Source of the DNA: Paraburkholderia sp. BL9I2N2
GTDB lineage: Bacteria; Pseudomonadota; Gammaproteobacteria; Burkholderiales; Burkholderiaceae
Length of the DNA: 64,000 nt
NCBI RefSeq assembly: GCF_004339745.1
Contig: NZ_SMGP01000001.1
Location: 3,100,001 to 3,164,000 of the forward strand
Direction of reading: 5' to 3'
The notes under the pieces were generated by a model, which was given only the letters and a program-made list of their open reading frames with translations, was not told where the DNA came from and did no database searches. Below, piece by piece: positions 10,750 to 18,642 of this stretch. The translations under genes were made by a program, and so were the position numbers. Numbering within the stretch: the first letter of the stretch is position 1; every line of letters starts with the position of its first letter.

Positions 10750-11652
10750 GTGAAATTAAACAAAAAATGGACTTTAATAAAAGTCAGCACGACAGAAACA
10801 GCAGAACTCATTGAATTTCTTAAAGATAATTACGAAATTGGCAATGAAGCGTTGGTGAACACGTACGCCGCCACGATCGAATTGGTCTCGAACGTGTTCG
10901 AACACGCGTATCCCAAAGACCACGTTTACAAGTCCGAGCGTACTTGCGAGATTCGCCTATACACTGCAGACGACGATACGGTGAAAATTTCGGTCATTGA
11001 CTCCGGCATCACAATACCTCAATCAATATTCGATAAGATCGTTTCGTCCGTTCAACGCGATATCTCTTTGAAAGGAGAGTCTGACAGTGCATTGATAGAG
11101 GCTGCCGTCGACGGAGGCGCTGATCGGAGTAAGCCGTGGCGCGGAAAGGGCCTTGCGTTCATTTTAGAAACTGCCCAACGCGGCATCTTTGCTTCGTTTT
11201 CTATCACGAGTCGCCACGGTTATTTTTCGCATGCATGCTTGTCAGGCAATACTGTACGCGACACGGATGTATCGTTTGACGGCACGTCCATTTCATTTTC
11301 TATAGCATCCTGCACTCGACTATCAGGGCGTCTGCCAAACATTGAGATATCTATCGCAAAGGATTTTTCCGAGACGCCAGGCGGTCGGTTTGTATCCGAC
11401 GGCCCCAATTCAGGGGAAGAGTTCTCTATGAAGATCGAAAATGCTCTCAGTGAGGCGGAGATAGTTACGATCACCCTAGATGGACCACTCGGATACGCCA
11501 GTTCATTTTTGGAAGAGGCATTCGGTGGACTTGTTCGTCGTGGTTATTCCTCGTCAGAATTAAAGTTACGGCTAAAGCTCGTCAGCCAAAACAAAATTTA
11601 TACCAGTCGAATTTTTCACTTCATTGATACAGCGAGTGAGAACAATGGATGA
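10750..11652 (+). CDS. GHKL ATPase fused to STAS-like DUF4325 domain (module B)
   Basis: A 300-residue fusion. Residues 1-190 are a GHKL/HATPase domain: N-box ATIELVSNVFEHAYP, G1 box VIDSGITIP, G2 box WRGKGLAFILETA and a closing strand TSISFSI. Residues about 210-295 are a DUF4325 domain (EEFSMKIENAL, VTITLDGPLGYASSFLEEAF, GGLVRRGYSSSELKLRL). The same two functions are separate genes in module A. The start is GTG after GAGGGCGGT. Its stop overlaps the next gene by 8 bp. Composition is AT-rich relative to the phage core, consistent with cargo. Confidence 0.8.
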   Translation: MKLNKKWTLIKVSTTETAELIEFLKDNYEIGNEALVNTYAATIELVSNVFEHAYPKDHVYKSERTCEIRLYTADDDTVKISVIDSGITIPQSIFDKIVSSVQRDISLKGESDSALIEAAVDGGADRSKPWRGKGLAFILETAQRGIFASFSITSRHGYFSHACLSGNTVRDTDVSFDGTSISFSIASCTRLSGRLPNIEISIAKDFSETPGGRFVSDGPNSGEEFSMKIENALSEAEIVTITLDGPLGYASSFLEEAFGGLVRRGYSSSELKLRLKLVSQNKIYTSRIFHFIDTASENNG

Positions 11653-12091
11653 TAAATACATCATCAGCATTTTTTCGGCACTAGTCGGTGCGTTCGTTGC
11701 AATTTTTACTAACTTCTGGCGAACACGTTACACAATAAGGGCGCAGGATTTTTCCAAGCGCATCGAAGAGATAGCTCAATCCATATCAAAGTTAGAGACT
11801 TACGCATGCGAATATTGGGTCTGCACCGATAGAGAAAAGACCAACGTGAATTATTACGTTATCGGAATGCAAACTAAGATAGAGCTTATGGTTCAGTACT
11901 TGAACGAGCAGTATAAGGAGTTCGACAAGCCAATGATCCTTGGCTCCCTCAATGAATTTACCACGGCGTGCACTGGCGGAACATTTGGCAGCAAATCGGG
12001 TAGTCCGGAGCCAAACCGCGTGCAGATTATTCTGGTAAGGGGCGAGACTGTCAAAATTGAACTCATGAAAATTAGAAATCAACAATACTAG
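11645..12091 (+). CDS. Membrane-anchored partner protein of module B
   Basis: A 148-residue protein with one N-terminal membrane helix (IISIFSALVGAFVAIFTNFW), a short coiled-coil-like segment (FSKRIEEIAQSISKLET) and a soluble tail. It is unlike the module A membrane protein in sequence but holds the same operon position and the same plan of one helix plus a cytoplasmic domain. The 8-bp overlap with the ATPase gene implies coupling. No family recognised. Confidence 0.65.
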   Translation: MDDKYIISIFSALVGAFVAIFTNFWRTRYTIRAQDFSKRIEEIAQSISKLETYACEYWVCTDREKTNVNYYVIGMQTKIELMVQYLNEQYKEFDKPMILGSLNEFTTACTGGTFGSKSGSPEPNRVQIILVRGETVKIELMKIRNQQY

Positions 12092-12241
12092 TTCTCGCAA
12101 ACGCGCGTGTATTTGCGATGCCTAAGGGCAAGACTGCCGACGCAGGCTGTTGGGCTCATTTTGAACCGAGGCAGATCTTATCCGCGAAGCGGACGGTTGC
12201 TCCGAACGGCTGAAGATCACTTGCGGGTCGACGGAGCCGTT

Positions 12242-12254
12242 CAAAGTCACTTTG
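12242..12254. repeat. Dispersed palindrome copy 2 (perfect)
   Basis: CAAAGTCACTTTG, intergenic between module B and its terminator. Confidence 0.85.
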
Positions 12255-12299
12255 CCGGGTCGTCCCGAGCGGCGATAGATCAAGGGAGTGATAAGCAGA

Positions 12300-12323
12300 G
12301 AGCCCGCCGAAGCGGGCTTTTTT
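12300..12323 (+). terminator. Terminator after module B
   Basis: AGCCCGC, loop CGAA, GCGGGCT, followed by TTTTT. The 260-bp gap between module B and the convergent DUF2806 gene also contains a perfect dispersed palindrome at 12242-12254 and no supported gene. Confidence 0.8.
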
Positions 12324-12351
12324 GCACGTCGGGGTGACATACATTTCAGCT

Positions 12352-13344
12352 TCAGCCGATCGCTACTCCGCGAGGGCCGAGGTTCGATGCCACCCACGCC
12401 TGAAGATCAAATGAGCCTGAAATCTCAACGAGTCTGTAAATTTCCGCTCCAGCCTGCGTCAGCAGAAAGCACGGGATCAAAGCTTCGTCTGCACTCGGTA
12501 TCGCGGTAAAGCTCTGGCCCCGGACTGCAAAAATATCCGGACTATCGAGTTGCATATGCTTCGTGTCCATCAGCAGCAAACCATATGTCGTAAGTTGAAT
12601 TAGATCAATAATGCTTAAACCAATTTGTGGCAGACCCTTGCCGGTGTTCGCGTCCTCGTCCGAGAGAGGCACAAAGAAGGCTTCCTGGCAGCACACCACG
12701 TGATAGCACAGAAGTTCAAATTTCTGAGCGACCGCACGCGTAAGTGTTGCCAAGCAATGAATAGTAAGTGGCGAAAACGAACCAGGGCGCCGAATTTCTC
12801 CAGCCAAAATTCGCCCCATCAATGACTGCATCTCAGGATCGCTTTTCTGGGCCGCGATGTCCGCGAAATAGTTCAGCCAGTCTTTACTAAGCACTGCATT
12901 GGGGTCTTCGTCTTCGATCCGTGGATCGGCGGCAAGAACAGTCAAGGCGTCGGCAACGACCTGCGATCTGTTGTCGTGCTTCACAGCGTATTCGTTCAAG
13001 AACGACATCGCTATCGCTTCACTGACGTCGGCCGGGATTTGTTTCAGTCCTGCATTCGCTGCTTTCGAAACCAACTCGGTAGTCTTTCTCGCGTGGAAAT
13101 CCGCTGCTTCGGTACGACGGTCTACCGCTCTGGCCACATAGTTAAATCCTCCATCGATTAAGCGACCGCACCCCACTCGAATGCGCTCGATTATTGACGG
13201 CGGTATCGGGACGCCGTGAGTCAGCGCGAGGGCTGAAATAGTCACGTCAAACCCCTTCCCCTTGCGCACGGACTCGGCGACCTCAGCCAATGTTATCGGA
13301 AAGCCGCTTGAGCCGGTCGTCGACTCGTCAGTTGCACTAGTCAT
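12352..13344 (-). CDS. DUF2806-like protein, cargo
   Basis: A 330-residue soluble protein. The segment WLNYFADIAAQKSDPEMQSLMGRILAGEIRRPGSFSPLT is the diagnostic part of the DUF2806-type family found in phages and accessory DNA; the family's biochemical role is not established. The start at 13344 (MTSATDES) has GGGGGAG six bases upstream; a longer frame to 13389 would add an arginine-rich noise peptide. It is convergent with module B and reads in the same direction as the broken dam gene. Confidence 0.7.
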   Translation of the reverse strand: MTSATDESTTGSSGFPITLAEVAESVRKGKGFDVTISALALTHGVPIPPSIIERIRVGCGRLIDGGFNYVARAVDRRTEAADFHARKTTELVSKAANAGLKQIPADVSEAIAMSFLNEYAVKHDNRSQVVADALTVLAADPRIEDEDPNAVLSKDWLNYFADIAAQKSDPEMQSLMGRILAGEIRRPGSFSPLTIHCLATLTRAVAQKFELLCYHVVCCQEAFFVPLSDEDANTGKGLPQIGLSIIDLIQLTTYGLLLMDTKHMQLDSPDIFAVRGQSFTAIPSADEALIPCFLLTQAGAEIYRLVEISGSFDLQAWVASNLGPRGVAIG

Positions 13345-13446
13345 CCATCTCCCCCGTGGATAAAAGAGACAGATTCTCGAAAACGACAACTTTATGCAAC
13401 CGATGAGTGGAAATTTTTCTTCAATCTTTCGAAATCGCCGTGCAAA

Positions 13447-13469
13447 CGGCTCGCGACATCCGCGAGCCG
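13447..13469 (-). terminator. Strong hairpin downstream of dam
   Basis: A perfect 9-bp stem CGGCTCGCG / CGCGAGCCG with loop ACATC, 14 bp past the dam stop on the reverse strand. Only TTT follows, so it is a weak terminator or a transcript-end stabiliser. Confidence 0.45.
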
Positions 13470-13941
13470 AACCCTGCCAGAATTAAAATAAGCCGACAGG
13501 TTGTGCGGCTTCGTCCCAACTGAAAATAATCACTTCCTTGCGGGCGGCTTCTTTCCCGCCACCGCCCACGGTGTACTTGATGTCCACCGTCTCAATGTGG
13601 AAGCCATCAAAGGCCTGTCGGATCGCCGGGTGATCGTTCAGGCTAATGATCGCCTTACCCTTCAAAGTACGCAGCCGGGCCGCCATGGCGACGTACTCTT
13701 CGTAGGGAAACGGGACGCCGTAGCCTTCAGTCTCCCAGTAGGGCGGGTCCAGATAAAACAGCGTGTGGGGCCGATCGTATCGGTCCACGCACGTCTTCCA
13801 GTCCAGGTGCTCGACGAACGTACTGGAAAGCCGAAGGTGCGCGGCCGACAGCGTTTCCTCGAGCCTCAGCAGGTTTAGACCGGGCGGGGTCGTGGTTGCC
13901 GTCCCGAACGACTGCCCCTCCACCTTGGCGCCGAAACAGTT

Positions 13942-15374
13942 GAGCTAAAGTCGAATCTGGTGTACGGGGGGAGTTGAGGCGGGAAGTTGAAGGCGGTGGA
14001 GGTTTCAGCTGAGAATCTGATTGTCGAAGTCGGAAACCAGCAAAAAATCAAACCATCCACCATGAGCAAGGATACGGAAAAAGCAGTCGTCGGTCTATCG
14101 GGAGTCGGGCTTGGTCTGGACGAATTGGTTCGTCACGGGGCGCGGCAAGTGATTCAACAAGTGATCGAAGCGGAGCTGGCAGAGCTGATGGAGCGGTTCG
14201 CGAACGTCAAGACCTTGCACGGGCAACGCGCCGTGGTGCGCAACGGTTACTTGCCAGAGCGCGAGGTATTGACGGCCGCCGGGCCGATTGCGGTGAAGGT
14301 GCCGAAGGTGCGCGATCGATCGGGATCGGGCGTGAAGTTCAATTCGGCGATCGTGCCGCCGTACGTGAGGAAGTCGCCTCGCGTGAGCGCAGCGCTGCCC
14401 TGGTTGTATCTGAAGGGTATTTCGACGGGCGATATGGGCGAAGCGTTGAGCGTGCTGCTGGGCGATGATGCCAAGGGCTTGTCGGCCAACGTGGTGAGCC
14501 GGCTGAAGGCGCAATGGGCCGACGAGCATGTGGCCTGGAGCCGTCGTGACATGTCCGGGTCGCACTACGTCTATTGGTGGGTCGACGGCATTCACACGGG
14601 GCTGCGCAGTGAGAACTCCGATGGACAATGCTTGCTGGTCATCATCGGCGTGAAACCGGACGGGAGCAAAGAGCGTGTGGCGATCGGCGATGGTTATCGC
14701 GAGACGAAAGCGTCGTGGCTGGAACTGCTGCTCGACCTGAAAAAGCGCGGTCTGAAGGCGGGCCCACGGCTGGCGGTCGGCGACGGCGCAATGGGCTTCT
14801 GGGCGGCGCTGGAAGAGGTGTTTCCGACCACGCGTGGCCAGCGCTGCTGGTTTCATAAAATGGGAAACGTCATGAACGCACTGCCCAAGTCGCAACAGGC
14901 ACGCGCGAAGGCCGACATGCAATCGATCTGGATGGCGGCGACCCGCGCCGACGCGCACGCCGCGTTCGATCGTTTCGTGTCGATCTATGCGGCCAGATAT
15001 CCGAAGGCGACCGAGACGTTGAAGAAGGACCGGGAGGCCTTGCTCGCGTTTTACGAATTCCCTGCCGAGCACTGGCAGCATCTGCGCACGACCAACGCAA
15101 TTGAATCGACGTTCGCGACGGTGCGCCACCGTACGACGCGCACGCGTAACTGCGTATCGCGACCAACCTTCCTCGGACTGGCGTTCAAGCTGATCGAGGA
15201 AGCCGAGAAAACCTGGCGCCGTGTCAACGGCCCGGAAAAGATCAAGCTGTTGCTCGAGGGCGTTGCCTTCAAGGACGGCGAACCGGTGCAAGACGATCGG
15301 CCGGTTCAGCAGAAATTCGCCGCTTGAAATCGTCCGCCGTCAAATTGCTCATACACCACTCTTGACCTTAGCTC
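13942..15374 (+). mobile_element. IS256-family insertion sequence, 1433 bp
   Basis: Terminal inverted repeats begin GAGCTAAAGTCGAATCTGGT on the left and GAGCTAAGGTCAAGAGTGGT on the right (reverse complement). A 9-bp target duplication GAAACAGTT flanks the element at 13933-13941 and 15375-15383. The perfect duplication suggests a recent insertion. Confidence 0.95.
14062..15327 (+). CDS. IS256-family transposase
   Basis: A 421-residue transposase of the Mutator/IS256 superfamily. DDE-type acid residues are plausible in WWVDGIHTGL, LAVGDGAMGFW and TTNAIESTFATVRHRT, the last being the family's C-terminal glutamate block. Most of the length is conserved in pattern and no stop interrupts it, so the element is probably active. 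The start MSKDTEKAVV is the first ATG; an upstream TTG frame would add 25 residues. It is transcribed opposite to the gene it broke. Confidence 0.95.
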   Translation: MSKDTEKAVVGLSGVGLGLDELVRHGARQVIQQVIEAELAELMERFANVKTLHGQRAVVRNGYLPEREVLTAAGPIAVKVPKVRDRSGSGVKFNSAIVPPYVRKSPRVSAALPWLYLKGISTGDMGEALSVLLGDDAKGLSANVVSRLKAQWADEHVAWSRRDMSGSHYVYWWVDGIHTGLRSENSDGQCLLVIIGVKPDGSKERVAIGDGYRETKASWLELLLDLKKRGLKAGPRLAVGDGAMGFWAALEEVFPTTRGQRCWFHKMGNVMNALPKSQQARAKADMQSIWMAATRADAHAAFDRFVSIYAARYPKATETLKKDREALLAFYEFPAEHWQHLRTTNAIESTFATVRHRTTRTRNCVSRPTFLGLAFKLIEEAEKTWRRVNGPEKIKLLLEGVAFKDGEPVQDDRPVQQKFAA

Positions 15375-15878
15375 GAAACAGTTGTGCTGCAGGTAATAGA
15401 AGCGTGCCGCTCGCTGGATATCCGTGAGGGTTTCCGGGACCGTCTCCTGCAACCATTTGAACACCTGGCGACTCGTTAGCGCCCATTTGAACTGACGCAC
15501 GAACTCCTCGAGGTGGTGCTGCACGACCCGATACAGGTTGATCAGATCCCCGTTGATATCGTTGATGACTTCGACCGCTGCCGGCGGCCGGAGAAAGTAC
15601 AGCGCCGCTCCGCCCGCGAACACTTCGACGTAGCACTCATGCTTTGGAAAACGCGGGATCAGATGATCGGCCAGCCGACGCTTGCCGCCGATCCACGGAA
15701 CGATGGGAGTTGCCATATGTGGATTGCCTTGTTGGGAATTTGTTAGAATTCGCCCCGCCTACCGGTAGGTGTCAGGGCCTTGGCTAATTCACTGGTCGGT
15801 TCAGTGGAAAGGCGGCCGGGGGAAATGCGCGAACATCATCCCGGTCGCCCTGTCTTTTCCGGAGCCACGAGGCCCGGT

Positions 15879-15891
15879 CAAAGTAACTTTT
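15879..15891. repeat. Dispersed palindrome copy 3 (12/13)
   Basis: CAAAGTAACTTTT, about 85 bp upstream of the glucosaminidase gene. Confidence 0.75.
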
Positions 15892-15974
15892 ATGCGTACC
15901 GCATGGCGCGGATTGCCCGCGCCATCGCCGTTGTGGCATTCTGAAAGTCTTTTCTTCTGAAGAATGAGGCTGTC

Positions 15975-16499
15975 ATGACGCAACCGGGCGCCCACCGGCA
16001 CCATGCCGCTCACCATCCGCCAAAGCACCACGAGCGACCGGCGTACGTGCAGGCGTTCATCGACGCACATCTGGACGCAGCCAAAGAGATCCAGCGCAAA
16101 TATCGCGTGCCGGCCGGGTTGGTGATCGCACAGTCGGCGCTTGAGAGCAACTGGGGACGGTCGGTGGTTGGTAACGCCTACTTCGGCGTGAAGGGCCGGG
16201 CGCCAGGCGGCAACAGCACGACGTTCACGACTCATGAGGTCATCAACGGGCAGTCGATCCAGATCAACGATGCGTTTCGCGCCTACGCCAGCTACGACGA
16301 CTCCGCCGACGACTACGCACAGATGTTGCGAAACAATCCGCGCTTCCGTTCGTGTTTTCTATACACAAGCAGCTCGCAGTTCGCCGTCCAGCTAGCGAAG
16401 AACGGCTACGCAACTGATCCCAGCTATTCTGCGAAGCTCAACGCAATCATTCGCGCCCACAAGCTCGACCAGTACGACACGCGAAAGGCCGATCAATGA
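15975..16499 (+). CDS. Phage glucosaminidase-type peptidoglycan hydrolase
   Basis: A 174-residue protein with a His/Pro-rich N-terminus, then a GH73/FlgJ-like domain: AKEIQRKYRVPAGLVIAQSALESNWGRSVVGNAYFGVKGR, where the glutamate in ALESNWG is the catalytic candidate. It would cleave N-acetylglucosaminyl bonds in murein. No signal peptide is seen. Weak GAGG precedes the ATG. It overlaps the next gene by 4 bp (ATGA). It reads opposite to the main lysis cassette, which has its own lysozyme, so a second, separately controlled murein hydrolase is implied. The intergenic stretch before it (15717-15974) holds a 12-bp palindrome CCTACCGGTAGG at 15758 and a dispersed-palindrome copy at 15879. Confidence 0.85.
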   Translation: MTQPGAHRHHAAHHPPKHHERPAYVQAFIDAHLDAAKEIQRKYRVPAGLVIAQSALESNWGRSVVGNAYFGVKGRAPGGNSTTFTTHEVINGQSIQINDAFRAYASYDDSADDYAQMLRNNPRFRSCFLYTSSSQFAVQLAKNGYATDPSYSAKLNAIIRAHKLDQYDTRKADQ

Positions 16500-16843
16500 T
16501 GCGCCGGGCGATCATCGTATTTGCACTCGTCGCCTGCACGCAGGCATGCGCTGGCCAGCAGACGTTAGCGACTGGCGACGACGCGGCGGTCCGTGCATCG
16601 GAGATCACGCACACTTACCAGCTTTCGAAAGACAAAACCGAATGCCTGCTGTTCGACACCGCCGATAAAGGGAAGTACTTCCTCGTGCGCGTGCGTGAGA
16701 ATCACAACGATGCCTGCGGCGGCGCCGAGGGCGTTTCGCCCACACTATTTTTCCTGAAGATCCGCAAGAGGGATGGCTACACCGTCACCACGGCATACGA
16801 CGGCGAACGCTATCTGCCACTCAAGCCACTCGCTGGTAACTGA
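16496..16843 (+). CDS. Small lipoprotein paired with the hydrolase
   Basis: A 115-residue protein with a lipoprotein signal (MMRRAIIVFALVACTQACAG; lipobox LVAC), then a compact beta-rich domain with two further cysteines (ECLLF and DACGG) that may form a disulfide. It starts at an ATG overlapping the hydrolase stop. Similar small proteins beside murein hydrolases can act as inhibitors or immunity proteins, but nothing in the sequence proves that here. Confidence 0.6.
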   Translation: MMRRAIIVFALVACTQACAGQQTLATGDDAAVRASEITHTYQLSKDKTECLLFDTADKGKYFLVRVRENHNDACGGAEGVSPTLFFLKIRKRDGYTVTTAYDGERYLPLKPLAGN

Positions 16844-16954
16844 GCAGTTCAGCCGGGCAACCAGACTCTTGATCCCCGATCAAAGTCATACTGCCCGATT
16901 TCATCACCCTTCTTCACAATCGTCCTTCCGTTCGGGCTGATCCCCAAGCGTCTC

Positions 16955-16987
16955 GGCCCATCCGTTTTTGATGGGCCATTTTTTTGT
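16955..16987 (+). terminator. Intrinsic terminator after the lipoprotein gene
   Basis: GGCCCATC, loop CGTTTTT, GATGGGCC, followed by ATTTTTTT. It ends the rightward hydrolase-lipoprotein unit, facing the leftward lysis genes. The rest of 16844-17152 shows no gene. Confidence 0.85.
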
Positions 16988-17120
16988 TGGTCCATTCCGC
17001 CAATACTTTGTCCTCGGCCGCAGCCCCTCTTCTGGCCGATTTTCCACGACCCTACACTCGCTCCGCCTCGGACCGTTTGAGGGAACCCTGGTGGCGAACT
17101 CCATCCCTCAAATGCCTTCA

Positions 17121-17151
17121 GCCTGCCGGTAGTCCGCCGGCAGGCTTCTTT
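17121..17151. terminator. Stem-loop at the end of the lysis operon
   Basis: GCCTGCCGG / CCGGCAGGC with a 7-base loop. The T-rich tract (TTCTTTTT) follows on the plus strand. It lies directly beyond the leftward Rz1 stop, so it may stop transcripts from either side. Confidence 0.5.
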
Positions 17152-17152
17152 T

Positions 17153-17458
17153 TCACTTCTTCACACCGGCACACGCAACAATCAGCGCCTCAAGCTGCCC
17201 CTCCCATTGCTTGCGTTGCAGGTGGTCCCGCCAGATCCGGTCGACAGCCGAACCATTGGGCGCGGCGAGCAGATCCGCGTCTGAGAGGAATGCTGGCGCC
17301 TGCGGCACAGCATCGATGCAGGCCACCGGCACCTGCACCTTTGCCTCGACTATCTCTGTATGGACGACTGGCGAGATCGGCGCCGGGGGTGCCGTCCCGC
17401 AACCGGGAATAACGAGCAGCGCGCTACAGAGCGCCGCGCAAACGATCGAATTCCGCAT
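17153..17458 (-). CDS. Outer-membrane spanin subunit, Rz1-like
   Basis: A 101-residue lipoprotein: MRNSIVCAALCSALLVIPGC with lipobox VIPGC, then a proline-rich stretch (TAPPAPISPVV) and a short C-terminal domain. That is the o-spanin plan, which pairs with an inner-membrane i-spanin to fuse inner and outer membranes during lysis. It overlaps the Rz-like gene by 35 bp in another frame. The longer upstream reading in this frame is arginine-rich shadow and was dropped. Confidence 0.8.
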   Translation of the reverse strand: MRNSIVCAALCSALLVIPGCGTAPPAPISPVVHTEIVEAKVQVPVACIDAVPQAPAFLSDADLLAAPNGSAVDRIWRDHLQRKQWEGQLEALIVACAGVKK

Positions 17459-17846
17459 CGCATGTCTCCGACTGGTTGGATGAATCCTGAATACGCCTTG
17501 AAAGCGCGTCGATCTGCTGCTGGTACGCCTGCGCCTGCGTGGCTGCCTTCGCCTGCGCTGCAGTCGCTGCGGCCCTGACCGCGCCCGCCTCGGACGCGGC
17601 CTGCGCCACCGAGGCCGAGCACGCTCGCGCGCCCGAGGCCACCGCAGCGAGATCCGCCTGCGACGTCGCGAGCTGCGAACGAAGCGTACCGATCGACTGG
17701 TCGTCCGCCTGCGCCTTCTGCTGTGCCGATGCATAGTCCGATCGGACACCGCGCAGCTCGAAGAACTGCACGGCACACGTGATCGCGAGCACGACGGCGA
17801 CGAGGCCCACGACCACGGTTGCGATACGACTGGTGATTTCCGTCAT
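17424..17846 (-). CDS. Inner-membrane spanin subunit, Rz-like
   Basis: A 140-residue protein with one N-terminal membrane helix (IATVVVGLVAVVLAITCAVQFF) and a long Ala/Gln-rich coiled coil through the rest (DYASAQQKAQADDQSIGTLR onward). This is the i-spanin plan. Start MTEITSR at 17846 overlaps the holin stop (ATGA). The Rz1-like gene begins inside its 3' end. Confidence 0.8.
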   Translation of the reverse strand: MTEITSRIATVVVGLVAVVLAITCAVQFFELRGVRSDYASAQQKAQADDQSIGTLRSQLATSQADLAAVASGARACSASVAQAASEAGAVRAAATAAQAKAATQAQAYQQQIDALSRRIQDSSNQSETCDAEFDRLRGAL

Positions 17847-18250
17847 GGTTTTTCTCCCTGAAGGCGACGAAGCCCGGCATCGACCGCCTGATCCAGCACG
17901 CGTTTGCCGCCCCAGCTCGCCAACGTGATCGCGAGCGCGGTCAGCGGCGCGGGCCACCCCCGCCACTCGCAAAAAAAGAATGCGGACAGCCCCGCGACGA
18001 TCGATGCGGTGATCACACTGCCGACTTCAATCGCCGCCGAACGCGCCGGCGGATCGCTCGACGCGAAACGCTGGAACGTGCTGGCGGTGCCTCCAATCAG
18101 CGCCAGGAACACGGCCAGCATCAGCGATGCGGCCGGAATGCCTGCCAGTCCATCGGCGAGCGCGGTCTCGTTCTGCCGCACCATTGCGTATGCCGCAGCA
18201 GCCCACAGCAGCGCACAGCCTCCCCAACCCCATTGAATCAATCGGCGCAC
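17843..18250 (-). CDS. Phage holin (LydA/holin_3-like)
   Basis: A 135-residue membrane protein with about three helices: ALLWAAAAYAM, SLMLAVFLALIGGTAS and SVITASIVAGLSAFFF, followed by a helix ending WGGKRVLDQAVD. Family resemblance is to class-III-type phage holins that form the lesion releasing endolysin. The start is GTG at 18250 with GGGGGA five bases upstream, overlapping the previous gene by 13 bp. Confidence 0.75.
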   Translation of the reverse strand: MRRLIQWGWGGCALLWAAAAYAMVRQNETALADGLAGIPAASLMLAVFLALIGGTASTFQRFASSDPPARSAAIEVGSVITASIVAGLSAFFFCEWRGWPAPLTALAITLASWGGKRVLDQAVDAGLRRLQGEKP

Positions 18251-18642
18251 GTTGTCCCCCGTTTTGCCTGCGTTTCCCGATAACCGAGCAGCAGCCCGAA
18301 CAGCGCCATGCCCACGTAAAAAACCACTTGCGCCGCGTTGATGAAATACGCGCTTGCCGCGAACATGGGCGTGACGTAGCAGGTCGCCGTCGTCACATAA
18401 AGCCAGTGCCGGCGGTTCTGTGCCCAATGAAATACGTATCTGTCCGGCAGCCAGTCATTGATCGCGACGTCGACCGCCACGACAAGCGCCAGCGCTGCGG
18501 TCCCTGCCGTGACGACATAGCCCCAGAATCCATCGCGCGTGAGCATCACCGACGTCGCCGAACACGGTGCGGCGAATGCCGACACCGCGATGTAGATCGC
18601 CAGATACGCGTAGATGAGCCGGGCGAGCGCATCGTTTTTCAT
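18238..18642 (-). CDS. Four-helix phage membrane protein in the lysis cassette
   Basis: A 134-residue protein with about four membrane helices (LIYAYLAIYIAVSAFA, YVVTAGTAALALVVAV, WLYVTTATCYVTPMFAAS, VVFYVGMALFGLLLGY). It lies between the lysozyme (ATGA overlap) and the holin. It could be a second holin or an antiholin; the sequence does not decide. Confidence 0.65.
   Translation of the reverse strand: MKNDALARLIYAYLAIYIAVSAFAAPCSATSVMLTRDGFWGYVVTAGTAALALVVAVDVAINDWLPDRYVFHWAQNRRHWLYVTTATCYVTPMFAASAYFINAAQVVFYVGMALFGLLLGYRETQAKRGTTCAD

Larger units (their letters stand above)
13483..15716 (-). pseudogene. dam: Phage DNA adenine methylase split by an IS256-family element
   Basis: The 5' part (15716 to 15375) encodes PWIGGKRRLADHLIPRFP, the SAM-binding start of the D12-class methylases. 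The 3' part (13932 to 13483) encodes the catalytic DPPYWE motif and the rest. Removing 13942-15374 and one target copy restores frame across QHNCF-GAKVEGQSFG. The intact enzyme of about 285 residues would methylate adenine in a GATC-like site and could protect phage DNA. AAGG lies upstream of the original ATG. Each half alone lacks one of the two essential motifs, so the gene is inactive here. Confidence 0.93.

Noticed and set aside
7436..12091. Cargo modules as toxin-antitoxin pairs
   Set aside because: The genes are too large and the ATPase/STAS/membrane plan does not fit known toxin-antitoxin families.
16904..17412. Small genes between the lipoprotein and Rz1
   Set aside because: They overlap two terminator hairpins and the Rz1 gene and have low-complexity composition.
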